Shown: piece by piece, positions 30,099 through 38,430 of the stretch
How the letters are laid out: each line of letters starts with the position of its first letter
Position numbering within the stretch: position 1 is the stretch's first letter
DNA from: Arthrobacter sp. UM1
GTDB lineage: Bacteria > Actinomycetota > Actinomycetes > Actinomycetales > Micrococcaceae
Length of the DNA stretch: 64,000 nucleotides
Reading direction: 5' to 3'
Assembly (NCBI RefSeq): GCF_020483305.1
Contig: NZ_JACWAB010000001.1
Location: 62,001 to 126,000, forward strand
Program-made: the position numbers and the translations under genes
The notes under the pieces: generated by a model
The model's database searches: none
Seen by the model: only the letters and a program-made list of their open reading frames with translations
Told to the model about the DNA's origin: nothing

Positions 30099-30896
30099 TC
30101 AGCCCGCCACGCCGTAGGCGGCGTCGATGCGCGCCGCGGCCGGGGCCAGGACGGCGTCGCGGAAGGAGAGGGCCTCGGGGGCCTCGCTCAGGTGGCGGCC
30201 GATCACGGAGCTCGCGGCCGTCCAGGGATTCGGCCGGCACGTGCTGGCGTCGGCTTTCGAAGCGGCCTGGACTTCCGAGCCCCCGCTGGGCGCCGTGCCG
30301 CGGAGGGCCCGGGCCAGCCGGAGGACGGAGTCGGCCGCGGACTCGAGCGTCTGCTCGCCGGACTCCGAGATCGCGGCGACGTCCCGGCCCACGCGGGCGA
30401 GCGTGTCCTCGTCGAGGTGCGCCATGAGGGCCACGGGGAGCAGGCGCAGAAGAGCGGAGTCGTCGCGGAGCTGCGGATCGAGCTCGGCCGGCGTCAGGGG
30501 GTGGGACCGGGTTCCCATCCGCTCGACTCTCATGGCGGCGGCGAAGCGCGGGAACCGCCGCTGCACGCTCTCAGCGGGGATCGCGCGGGCGAGGGAGCCG
30601 TCCGAGGCGGAGGCGGCCCAGTGCTCGAGGTCGTCGTCGAGCCCGCGCCGCAGCTGCGGGGGAGCCGAAGGGTCCAAGGGGAGGCCGAGGAGGCGGGAGA
30701 CGCGCAGGGAGGCGAGCCACGCGCACGCGGCGGGGTCGGCTCCGACGCCGTCTCGCGCCCACTCGAGGACCTCGGCGACGGCGTCCATGCCGACGGCGAG
30801 GAGGACGCCCGCCGCGGGGTCGAGCGCAGGAGGAACCGCAGCCGGGCCCAGGGCGGACAGATCGGCGGAGGGCGACTCGCTCGGCTCGTTCAGCAT
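30099..30896 (-). CDS. Degenerate ADP-ribosylglycohydrolase-like protein, probably inactive
   Basis: 265 residues from the ATG at 30896. The pattern AVAEVLEWARDGVGADPAACAWLASLR, MGTRSHPLTP and DDSALLRLLPVALM looks like the middle of actinobacterial ADP-ribosylglycohydrolases. The expected metal-site parts are missing: no N-terminal GDA.G or TDDT, ESGEQ where TH is usual, and no C-terminal DTD. The protein also lacks the first 40-60 residues of the family. If the kinship is right, it is a pseudoenzyme. It is divergent from sbcD with only 44 bases between, so the two may share control. The assignment is from recalled family patterns, not a search. Confidence 0.55.
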   Translation of the reverse strand: MLNEPSESPSADLSALGPAAVPPALDPAAGVLLAVGMDAVAEVLEWARDGVGADPAACAWLASLRVSRLLGLPLDPSAPPQLRRGLDDDLEHWAASASDGSLARAIPAESVQRRFPRFAAAMRVERMGTRSHPLTPAELDPQLRDDSALLRLLPVALMAHLDEDTLARVGRDVAAISESGEQTLESAADSVLRLARALRGTAPSGGSEVQAASKADASTCRPNPWTAASSVIGRHLSEAPEALSFRDAVLAPAAARIDAAYGVAG

Positions 30897-30903
30897 GCGT
30901 GCA

Positions 30904-30909
30904 ACCTTA
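30904..30909 (-). promoter_or_regulatory. -10 element of ADP-ribosylglycohydrolase-like gene, leaderless
   Basis: TAAGGT on the minus strand, 7 bases before the ATG at 30896. Confidence 0.55.
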
Positions 30910-30940
30910 TCGTGTCCACCCCTCGTGAAATTCTTGGATC

Positions 30941-32194
30941 ATGCGGATCTTGCACACGTCTGACTGGCACCTCGGGCGCCGTTTTCACGAGGTGGACCTC
31001 GAGGAGTCCTTCCGGGCCTGGGTGGACTGGGTGGTCGCCACGGTGGAGGAGGAGAGCGTGGACGTCCTCGTCATCGCGGGGGACGTCTATGACCGTGCGC
31101 TTCCGCCCGTCTGGGCGGTGGAGCTGTTCAGCGCAGCCTTGTCCCGCGTCCGGGCTCTTGGGGCCCAGGTGGTGCTCACGGCCGGAAACCATGACTCGGC
31201 CTCCCGGCTCGGCTTCGGCGCCGGGATCCTGGGGCGCGGAGGCGTGCACATCGGCGCGGACGTGGAGGCGCTGGACCGGCCGGTCACGCTGACGGGGGCG
31301 GACGGGGCCTCCGTGGACTTCTTCCTCATCCCGTACCTGGACACCATGGCCCTGAGGACGGCGCGGCCCTCGTGGCTGCCGGAATCGGAGGGACGCCCGG
31401 ATGATGCGGACATCCACGCCGCGGCGCTGGAGCGGGTGCGGGCGGCGTTCAGCCCGGAGCGGCCCGCCGTCGTGCTGGCCCACGCGTTCGTCCGCGGCGG
31501 TGAGGCGAGTGAGAGCGAGCGGGAGATCCGCACGGCGGCTCTCGGGCTGCGGACCACGCCGCAGCCTGCGGAGCGGGCTGAGGAGACGCCCGGCGGTCAG
31601 GCCGAGGAGAGGCGGGCGGAGCGCCAGGGCGGTCTCGGCGAGATTCCGGGCGCGCTGTTCCAGGGCGCCGCGTACACCGCCCTCGGCCACCTGCACCGCC
31701 GCCAGACCCTGGGCGAGCGCCTGAGGTACTCGGGCTCACCGCTGCCGTTCTCGATGAGCGAGGAAGGCTATGCCAAGGGCGGGTGGATCGTCGACCTGTC
31801 CGCTGACGGGGCGGTGGACGTCCGGCCGGCGGACTTCAGCGGCTTCCGCCCCGTCAAGCGGATCACGGGAACGCTGGAGGAGCTCCTCGCGGATCCCGCG
31901 CTCTCGCAGTGGGAGGACGCGTTCGTTGCTGCGGTGCTGACAGACGCGGAGCGTCCGCGCGAGCCCATGCGGGCGCTGCAGACGCGCTTCCCGCACGCGG
32001 TGGAGCTCTCCTTCTCCTCGCTCACGCCCGTGGAGACGCGGGAGTACACGGAACGGGTCCGGACGGCGCGCTCACGGGGGGACGTGGTCTCGGCGTTCTA
32101 CGAGTTCGTCCGCTCCCGCCCTCTCAACGAGTCCGAGTCGGAGGTTCTGGCCGAGGCTCTCCGCCACGCCGCAGCGAAGGAGGCGTCGGCATGA
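30941..32194 (+). CDS. sbcD: SbcCD nuclease subunit D (Mre11 homolog)
   Basis: 417 residues. Metallophosphatase motifs are present in order: DWH (8-10), GDVYD (47-51), GNHDS, and the later H residues in LAHAFVRG and ALGHLHRRQ. It binds two Mn2+ and gives 3'-5' exonuclease and hairpin-opening endonuclease activity when joined with SbcC. The C-terminal half (from about 280) is the cap and SbcC-binding region. A 30-residue charged insert near 205-225 (QPAERAEETPGGQAEERRAERQ would be its centre) looks lineage-specific. The stop overlaps the sbcC ATG by 4 bases. Confidence 0.95.
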   Translation: MRILHTSDWHLGRRFHEVDLEESFRAWVDWVVATVEEESVDVLVIAGDVYDRALPPVWAVELFSAALSRVRALGAQVVLTAGNHDSASRLGFGAGILGRGGVHIGADVEALDRPVTLTGADGASVDFFLIPYLDTMALRTARPSWLPESEGRPDDADIHAAALERVRAAFSPERPAVVLAHAFVRGGEASESEREIRTAALGLRTTPQPAERAEETPGGQAEERRAERQGGLGEIPGALFQGAAYTALGHLHRRQTLGERLRYSGSPLPFSMSEEGYAKGGWIVDLSADGAVDVRPADFSGFRPVKRITGTLEELLADPALSQWEDAFVAAVLTDAERPREPMRALQTRFPHAVELSFSSLTPVETREYTERVRTARSRGDVVSAFYEFVRSRPLNESESEVLAEALRHAAAKEASA

Positions 32195-35100
32195 GGATCC
32201 ACCGGCTGGCCATGACCGGCATCGGCCCTTTCGCGGGCCGCGAGGAGATCGAGTTCGAGCAGTTCGCGCAGGACGGGCTCTTCCTGCTGCGGGGAGAGAC
32301 CGGCGCGGGCAAGTCCACGGTGCTCAACGCGCTGGTCTATGCGCTCTACGGTTCCACGGGGTCGGGCTCCGGCCGCCTCGTCTCGGACCACAAATCGGTG
32401 GAGACAGAGCCGTCGGTGGAGCTGGAGTTCTCCATCGGGGGTCACCGGTTCCTCATTGAGCGCACTCCGGAATGGTCCCGTCCCAGCAAGCGCGGCTCCG
32501 GGATGGTCCGCCAGCGCAGCAAGGGGGCCCTCTTCAGCTGGGAGAGCGGCCAGTGGGCCTCCACGAGCACGTCCCAGCAGGAGATCGGGGCCATCGTCCT
32601 GGAGACGGTGGGGCTCACGCGGGAGCAGTTCACGCAGGTCATGCTCCTGCAGCAGGGGCAGTTCCAGGCATTCCTCTTCGCCACGGCGGAGCAGAGGAAG
32701 ACCGTCTTGGAGAAGATCTTCGGCGCCGAGCCGTACGCCTGGATCGCAGAGTGGCTCAAGGAGAAGGCGGCGTCAGCCCAGGCGGGTCTCCGCGAGGAGC
32801 GGGTCGCCCTGGAGAACAGGCTCGAGGCCCTCGAGGAGCTGGCCGAGCGGCTGGGCTGGGAGCAGCCCGTGGACACCGCCGAACACCGTCAGCGCCTCGT
32901 GGAGGAGGCGCGGCAGCGGCGGGAGGACGCCGCTCTGACGGCCTCCGGTCTGCGTGCCAAGGCAGAGGCCGCTGACGCAGAGGACCGCCGGCACCGGACG
33001 CGTCTCGAAGACGCGGCGCGCTGGGACGCGGCGCTGACGGCTGCGTCAGAGCTCATTCAGCAGGCTGAAGAGGCCGTTGACGCCGAGCACAGGCTCGCAG
33101 AGCACGCGCGGGCCCTGCGAGCCGTCGAGGCCGAACGAGCCGCATCTCGCGCTGCCGCGGCGTCTGAAAAGGCTGCCGCATCGGTGCGGGAGGCCCTGCA
33201 AGCTCGTGCTGAGGTCATCCGGGATGCCCCTGCCTGGGCCCAGGGGCGGGAATGGACGGACCCGGGCGTGCGGGACAAGTGGGCTGAGGCCGAGCGCGCT
33301 GCGCGGAGGGACGCCGAATCGCTTCCACCGCTCATGGCGGACGTGCGGGCTGCCGAGGAGCGCTGCCGGCTGAGCCGAACGGCCATGGAGGACGCCGAAC
33401 GCGAGCGAGCCTCCGCCGCGGAGAGCGCGGAGCAGGCCCGGAAGAAGGCCGAGGAGCTCGGTACCGGCGCCGCAGAGCTCGAACCGGCTCAGAAGGCCGT
33501 GGAGCAGGCGAGGAAGACGCTGGACACCGTCCGGAGGCGGGAGCGGGCCCAGGAGGAGGCGGCTCAGGCCGAGACGGAGAAGACCGAGGCCTTGAACGCC
33601 TCCACGGCCGCGGCTCAGGCCGTTGCCGAAGGGCGTGCTGCCTACGCCCGGCACGCGGCGGGGAGACTCGCGGCCAAGCTGGAGGAGAACGCGCCGTGCC
33701 CCGTGTGCGGCTCGGCAGAGCACCCGGACCCCGCAACGGCTCCGAGCGGCGCTGGCGCTTTGACGGCAGAGGACCTGGACCGGCTCGAGGAGGAGAGCGC
33801 CTCTGCCCTGACCGCGGCACGGGAGGCGGAGACCGCAGCCGCGCTGGCCCGGCAGTCCTACGAGCATCTCCGCGAGTCGGCCGGGGAGCAGAGCGTGACG
33901 GAGGCCGAGGCAGAGGTGGACGCTGCCGTCGAAGCCGAGAAGAAGGCACGGTCGGACCTCGCTCGCGCCGCCGAAGGAGAGAACGCTGCGCGGAAGGCCG
34001 AGGAGACGCTCAAGAAGGCCGAAGTCCGAGTCCAGAAGGCCGCAGCCGAACTCGCGGCCGCCGAGGAGAACGCATCCCTGAGACACGCGTCCCTCGGAGA
34101 GGCCCGAGAGAAGGTCGACGGGCATGCCCGCGCCTTCGGGCGCGAAGACGGAGCTTCGGAGCAGCCCGAGCACCTGCTGCCCTTGCTAGACCGGGCTCGT
34201 GCGTTCTGCCGCTCCGTCGGGGACGCCGTGGCGGAGGGCGAGCGCGCCACGGCGCTCGCGGACGCCGCGGCGGAGAGAGCCGCGGAGGCGAGCGCCCATG
34301 CGGAGTCGCTGAGGGTCTCGGCCGGATTCCATGAAGAGGGACAAGCGGAGCAGGCTCTGCTGGAGGACTCGGCGTCAGAGGAGCTTCGCGCGGTCCTCCG
34401 CACTCGTGAGCGTCGGCTCGATCTCCTGAGCGGTGAGGCCGCCCGGCCGGCTGAGGCCGCGTGGGAGGGAAGCCAGACGCCGCACGACCTCCGACGCCTC
34501 CTCGACCAGATTCTGGCCCGCTGCGGCGGAACAGCCTCGAACGCGTCCCAGGAAGGAAGCGGCGCGGACGCGGGAAGCGCTCGAGAGGCGCTCCTCAGGC
34601 GTCTCCAGGAGTTCGTCATCCAGGTGTCGGCCGAGGCCGGCCGTTCCACGGCTCACCGGGTCGGCGCCGCCCATGCTCGGCTCGTTCTGCGGGGCCTCAG
34701 TGAAGAGGCCATCCGCCGCGAGGCCAGGGCCTCGGAGATCGCGGACCAGGCCTCCCGCGGCGCGGCCGCCGTCGCAGAGATCGAGGCTCGCCTCGGGGAG
34801 TCCCTGGCCGAGGCAGACCTGCTCCAAGGCCTCGCCGACACCGCCAACGGTCTCGGCCAGGACAACCCCCGCCGCATGAGCCTGCAGATGTTCGTGCTCG
34901 CGTCCCGTCTGGAGGAGATCGCGAACGCTGCGAGCCGCATCCTCCAGCCGATGACGAGCGGCCGCTATGTGGTCCGTCTCGACGACGACCGCGTGGGAAA
35001 CCAGAAGTCCGGCCTGGGGCTCAAGATCCTGGACGACTGGACGGGACAGGAGCGCTCTCCGTCCAGCCTGTCCGGGGGAGAGGTGTTCATGACGTCCCTC

Positions 35101-35373
35101 GCGTTGGCGCTGGGACTGGCCGACGTCGTACAAAGGGAGTCCGGGGGAATCTCCCTGGAGACGCTCTTCATCGACGAGGGGTTCGGCTCCCTGGACGCGC
35201 GGACGCTGGACGTCGTCATGGAGCAGCTGGACGAGCTCAAGAAGAACGGCGGACGCCGGATCGGCGTCGTCTCCCACGTCGCGGACATGCACGAAAGGAT
35301 CGGCAACCAGGTGGTCGTCACCAAGACCAAGACGGGCTCATCGCTCTCCACTCGCGTGGGAGGAGCGGAGTGA
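32191..35373 (+). CDS. sbcC: SbcCD nuclease subunit C (Rad50 homolog)
   Basis: 1060 residues from the ATG at 32191. Walker A is GETGAGKST near residues 34-42. Two long Glu/Ala/Arg-rich coiled coils flank the zinc hook CPVC (Cys503 and Cys506). The C-terminal lobe has SSLSGGEVFMTSLALALG (signature), LFIDEGFGSLDART (Walker B and D-loop) and the switch His in VVSHVADMHERIG. It is an ATP-driven DNA tether and gate for SbcD, acting on hairpins and replication-blocked ends. The coiled coils are rich in small residues. Its stop overlaps the MFS start by 4 bases (GTGA). Confidence 0.95.
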   Translation: MRIHRLAMTGIGPFAGREEIEFEQFAQDGLFLLRGETGAGKSTVLNALVYALYGSTGSGSGRLVSDHKSVETEPSVELEFSIGGHRFLIERTPEWSRPSKRGSGMVRQRSKGALFSWESGQWASTSTSQQEIGAIVLETVGLTREQFTQVMLLQQGQFQAFLFATAEQRKTVLEKIFGAEPYAWIAEWLKEKAASAQAGLREERVALENRLEALEELAERLGWEQPVDTAEHRQRLVEEARQRREDAALTASGLRAKAEAADAEDRRHRTRLEDAARWDAALTAASELIQQAEEAVDAEHRLAEHARALRAVEAERAASRAAAASEKAAASVREALQARAEVIRDAPAWAQGREWTDPGVRDKWAEAERAARRDAESLPPLMADVRAAEERCRLSRTAMEDAERERASAAESAEQARKKAEELGTGAAELEPAQKAVEQARKTLDTVRRRERAQEEAAQAETEKTEALNASTAAAQAVAEGRAAYARHAAGRLAAKLEENAPCPVCGSAEHPDPATAPSGAGALTAEDLDRLEEESASALTAAREAETAAALARQSYEHLRESAGEQSVTEAEAEVDAAVEAEKKARSDLARAAEGENAARKAEETLKKAEVRVQKAAAELAAAEENASLRHASLGEAREKVDGHARAFGREDGASEQPEHLLPLLDRARAFCRSVGDAVAEGERATALADAAAERAAEASAHAESLRVSAGFHEEGQAEQALLEDSASEELRAVLRTRERRLDLLSGEAARPAEAAWEGSQTPHDLRRLLDQILARCGGTASNASQEGSGADAGSAREALLRRLQEFVIQVSAEAGRSTAHRVGAAHARLVLRGLSEEAIRREARASEIADQASRGAAAVAEIEARLGESLAEADLLQGLADTANGLGQDNPRRMSLQMFVLASRLEEIANAASRILQPMTSGRYVVRLDDDRVGNQKSGLGLKILDDWTGQERSPSSLSGGEVFMTSLALALGLADVVQRESGGISLETLFIDEGFGSLDARTLDVVMEQLDELKKNGGRRIGVVSHVADMHERIGNQVVVTKTKTGSSLSTRVGGAE

Positions 35374-36587
35374 CCGCATCCGCCGGCATCCGAGGGGTGC
35401 TGCGGGCCGCGGCCCCGGCATTCCTTCTGAGCGCATCGCTCGGGCGCGTTCCCCAGGCCATGATGGCCGTCTGCGTGCTCACCTTCCTTCCCTCCGTAGG
35501 GGCCGACTTCGCGCTTGCGGGCCTGGCGGCGGGCGCCGTGGGCATCGGCTCGGCCCTCGGGGCCCCGGTCTTCGGGATGCTCGTGGACAAGACGGGGCCC
35601 AAACGGGTCCTCGTCGCCTTCGCCGCCCTCCAGGCTGCGGCGTTCCTGGGATTCATCGCCTCGGCGCCGGCGCTCGCGGGTCAGGGCGGAGGCTGGGCCA
35701 CCGCGCTGCTTCTGCTCCATGCAGGCCTCATCGGGGCGGCGTGTCCTCAGATCGGTGCCGTGGCCCGCGTCGTCTGGCGGCAGAAGTTCGGCACCGGCCC
35801 CCAGATGGGTGCGGCGATGTCCTACGAGAGCACCGTGGACGAGCTTTCGTTCGCACTGGGACCCGTCCTGGTGGGACTCTGCGCGAGCTTCGTCAGCCCG
35901 TTCGCGCCGCTCGTGCTCTCGGCAGTCCTCGTCATCTCCATGGTCCTCGTCCTCGTCGGACGGATCCCGGCAGTGCAGATGGACCACGGCAGCGCCGGAC
36001 CGCGCAGGCTGACGGGCGCGCCCGCAGCAGTCGTGGCCCTCTGCGCCCTGGCCATGGTCTCGATGGGCACTGTCTTCGGCGGCACGCTCACCTCGCTCCT
36101 GCCGTTCGCCACGGCGCGGGGGATTCCCGACGCCACGGGTCTCCTGTACGGCGGCATGTCCCTGGCCTCCGCGATCTTCGCCCTCTCCATGCCGCTCTGG
36201 TCTCAGAAGGTCCCGCCGATACCCCGGTGGATCGGCCTCGGCGCTGCCCTCCTGGTCACCGCGTTCGCCGTGGGCCGCGTGGACGGAGTCGTGGCAATGG
36301 TGGTGGCGCTCTTCATCCTCGGCATTCCCGTTGGGCCCACCATGGTCACGGTTTTCGAGACAGCCGGGCTCGTGGCGCCCTCCGGCATACTCGCCACGGT
36401 CATGACGCTGCTCGGCAGCGGAATCGTCGTGGGAACCGCCCTGTCCTCGGCGGCAGCGGGTGCGCTGGCCTCAGCGGGAGGAAGCGCGGCCGCATTCATC
36501 GTGCCCTTGGTCGGTGCGGCGGGAATCCTCGTGACGGGGGTTCTTCTTGCGCTGTTCGGGAGGAGAGCTCTCACCGAGCAACGTTGA
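35370..36587 (+). CDS. Major facilitator superfamily exporter
   Basis: 405 residues from the GTG at 35370, in a 4-base overlap with the sbcC stop. Twelve hydrophobic segments, with the inter-helix 2-3 loop GMLVDKTGPKR matching motif A of drug/proton antiporters (G.L.D..G.KR). No specific substrate motif. Co-translation with SbcCD is odd functionally and may be only an operon accident, but it could export a DNA-damaging compound. The stop lies inside an inverted repeat with the convergent hydrolase stop. Confidence 0.85.
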   Translation: MTASAGIRGVLRAAAPAFLLSASLGRVPQAMMAVCVLTFLPSVGADFALAGLAAGAVGIGSALGAPVFGMLVDKTGPKRVLVAFAALQAAAFLGFIASAPALAGQGGGWATALLLLHAGLIGAACPQIGAVARVVWRQKFGTGPQMGAAMSYESTVDELSFALGPVLVGLCASFVSPFAPLVLSAVLVISMVLVLVGRIPAVQMDHGSAGPRRLTGAPAAVVALCALAMVSMGTVFGGTLTSLLPFATARGIPDATGLLYGGMSLASAIFALSMPLWSQKVPPIPRWIGLGAALLVTAFAVGRVDGVVAMVVALFILGIPVGPTMVTVFETAGLVAPSGILATVMTLLGSGIVVGTALSSAAAGALASAGGSAAAFIVPLVGAAGILVTGVLLALFGRRALTEQR

Positions 36588-36624
36588 CCCCGGGCAGGGC
36601 AACGCCCTGAGAACGGTGGGGTCA
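36585..36624. terminator. Inverted repeat holding both convergent stop codons
   Basis: Outer arms TGACCCC (36585-36591) and GGGGTCA (36618-36624) each begin with the stop codon of the gene that ends there. An inner hairpin is CAGGGC-AAC-GCCCTG (36595-36609). There is no U-tract. It likely acts as a bidirectional terminator or anti-read-through fold. Confidence 0.5.
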
Positions 36625-37443
36625 GCTGTGGTCAGCCGCAGCCACCCGCTCCAGTGCAGACGTGAGCCCGCGGCGGACCTCCCCGCTCGGCAGGAGGCTC
36701 ACGTGATCGCGTCCCTCCACGGTGAGGGAGACGGGCGTCCAGGCGGGCGTCGGTGCCGCCGTGCCAGACACGGCAGCGGCATCCACGAGCACCTGCGGGT
36801 CGAGGGCCAAGGAATCGTCAGACCCGCGGGCGGCGAACACGAGGCCAGCGGGTGCGCCGTGCTTCTCGAGCACCTGGCGAACCTCGAACGGGGTCGCTCC
36901 TGCGGCGCGGATCAGCGGCGCGAGACGCTCGGCAGCGCCCTGGGCCTCGAGCAGCCCCTCGAGAAAGCGCGTCTCCGGAGTGTTCTCGCCGCGGGCGAGA
37001 GCAGCCAGGTGATCCTCCGCCGGGACTCCGGCAGCTGAGACAGACCTCACCAGGCTCGGCTCGGCGAGGGCCAGCGTCCACGCCACAGTGGAACCGAGCG
37101 AGTAGCCCACGAGGTCAACGGGCCCGCCGTGGTGCTCCGCCGTGCGTCGCAGCTGCTGCAGCGCCCACTCGTCCAACTCCGCACGGGACTCGGACGCGGG
37201 GAGAGCGCTCGAGCCGTGGCCGGGCAGATCCGGTGCTGTGGGCGTCCAGCCGGCGCGTTCAAGCGAGCGGATCCACCCGGGCCGGCCGAAGGTCTGCTCC
37301 GCGTCTGAGGCGAAGCCGTGGAAGAGGAGAGCACGGCCCCGAGTCTGGTCTGAGCCGCCCACGCCACGAGCTCCAGCTGAGCCGCCCATGCCACGCGCTC
37401 CAGCCGAGCCGCTCATGCCACGAGCTCCAGCCGCCCCGCTCAT
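36622..37443 (-). CDS. Alpha/beta hydrolase with repeated N-terminus
   Basis: 273 residues from the ATG at 37443, which overlaps the IclR stop (ATGA). The first 30 residues are a tandem repeat of a 9-residue unit (M/V-S/G-G-S/A-AGARG). In-frame ATGs at 37416 and 37389 inside the repeat are alternative starts. The hydrolase proper begins near residue 36: LLFHGFAS oxyanion region, PDLPGHG, nucleophile GYSLGS with Ser115, an Asp in RGSDDS, and base His in GRDHVSLLPSGEV. It resembles small lactone or ester hydrolases. Co-transcribed with the IclR regulator, it is probably a catabolic step for the compound moved by the divergent symporter. Confidence 0.8.
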   Translation of the reverse strand: MSGAAGARGMSGSAGARGMGGSAGARGVGGSDQTRGRALLFHGFASDAEQTFGRPGWIRSLERAGWTPTAPDLPGHGSSALPASESRAELDEWALQQLRRTAEHHGGPVDLVGYSLGSTVAWTLALAEPSLVRSVSAAGVPAEDHLAALARGENTPETRFLEGLLEAQGAAERLAPLIRAAGATPFEVRQVLEKHGAPAGLVFAARGSDDSLALDPQVLVDAAAVSGTAAPTPAWTPVSLTVEGRDHVSLLPSGEVRRGLTSALERVAAADHS

Positions 37444-37446
37444 GCG
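37352..37446 (-). repeat. 27-bp tandem repeat, about 3.5 copies, in a coding start
   Basis: Units lie at 37352-37378, 37379-37405 and 37406-37432, plus a partial unit at 37433-37446, differing at only a few bases. The copies read in frame in the hydrolase gene, so gain or loss of a copy changes length by 9 residues without a frameshift. Three of the units carry an ATG. Confidence 0.85.
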
Positions 37447-38165
37447 TCGGCCTCCAGCCGACGGGCGACGTCCCGAGCGGCGTCCCGGACGGCCGACGCA
37501 TGCTGTTCCGTGAGGTCCCGGGTGGACAGGTAGACGGTGGCGATCGCGGCCGGAAGCCCCTGGCCCAGCGGGATCGGCGCGGCACAGGAGCCGAGGCCGT
37601 CGATCACCTCGTCGTGGGAGACGGCGTAGCCGCGGCGGCGCGCCTCGTCCGCCTCGGGGCGGTAGGGCGTCTCCGGCCGGAACTCGGCCCATTCGGCGGG
37701 GGAGAGGCCGGACATGATCGCGAGACCGGGTGCGCCGTGGTCCAGTCCGTGGCGGGTGCCCGGGCGCTGGGCCAGTGCCGCTCCGGCGGCCACCGCCTCG
37801 ACGGACTCCAGGGTGATGCACTCGGATCCTTCTGCGACCACGAGGAACGCCGTCGCCCCCGTCTCCGCGCTGAGGCGGTGCAGAGCCGGCACGGCGAAGC
37901 GCCGCAGCCCGGACTCCACGCCCTGCGCCAGTGCGGCCAGCCCGTGGTCGGCCCGATACCGGCCTTCCTCGTCGGCCCGGACCAGCCCGTGGGCCTCCAG
38001 GGTCTTGACCATGCGGTAGACCACCGAGCGGTGGACGCCGAGGCGCGAGACCACCTCGTTGACGGTGGCGCCGCGCGGGGAAAGCGCGATGACCTCGAGG
38101 ACGCGCAGGCCGCGGCTCAGGGTCTGCGAGGGCACAGAGGGGGTCTCGTCGGCTGGGGTGTGCAC
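37440..38165 (-). CDS. IclR family transcriptional regulator
   Basis: 241 residues from the GTG at 38165 with GAGAGGATCGGAG upstream. An N-terminal winged HTH (about 15-75; LSRGLRVLEVIALSPRGATVNEVVSRLGVHRSVVYRMVKTLEAHG) is followed by a GAF-like effector domain (about 80-240; PALHRLSAETGATAFLVVAEGSECITLESV, HDEVIDGLGSCAAPIPL). IclR proteins sense small aromatic or organic acids and usually control adjacent catabolic genes. The gene is divergent from the MHS symporter and overlaps the hydrolase, making a classic local regulator. Confidence 0.92.
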   Translation of the reverse strand: MHTPADETPSVPSQTLSRGLRVLEVIALSPRGATVNEVVSRLGVHRSVVYRMVKTLEAHGLVRADEEGRYRADHGLAALAQGVESGLRRFAVPALHRLSAETGATAFLVVAEGSECITLESVEAVAAGAALAQRPGTRHGLDHGAPGLAIMSGLSPAEWAEFRPETPYRPEADEARRRGYAVSHDEVIDGLGSCAAPIPLGQGLPAAIATVYLSTRDLTEQHASAVRDAARDVARRLEADA

Positions 38166-38282
38166 GCTCCGATCCTCTCAGACACCTGCCCGTTCCGCCC
38201 GCGTTGCGCCCCCGCCCCGTCCCTGCCCAGCCCGCGTCCCGCTCCTCGGACACGGAGGAGTCGCACTCTGTGCGGAGTCTCA

Positions 38283-38300
38283 CACTTCGTATACGATGTG
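38283..38300. promoter_or_regulatory. Palindromic operator candidate for the IclR regulator
   Basis: CACTTCGTATACGATGTG is a near-perfect 18-base palindrome (two mismatched positions) in the 265-base divergent gap. Its core TTCGTATACGA has the shape of IclR-family sites. It contains TACGAT, which may be the symporter's -10. Position and symmetry favour autoregulation plus symporter control. Confidence 0.6.
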
Positions 38301-38430
38301 GGGAACCTCACTTCCGATTTCAGAAAATATCCGTCATCACCGCCGGCCGGCGAGTGGGACAGTCCCTTCTGAAGCCGGACCGGCCCGCAGACCCCATGGG
38401 CCGTGACCCCACAACCCCGGGAAGGCCGTC

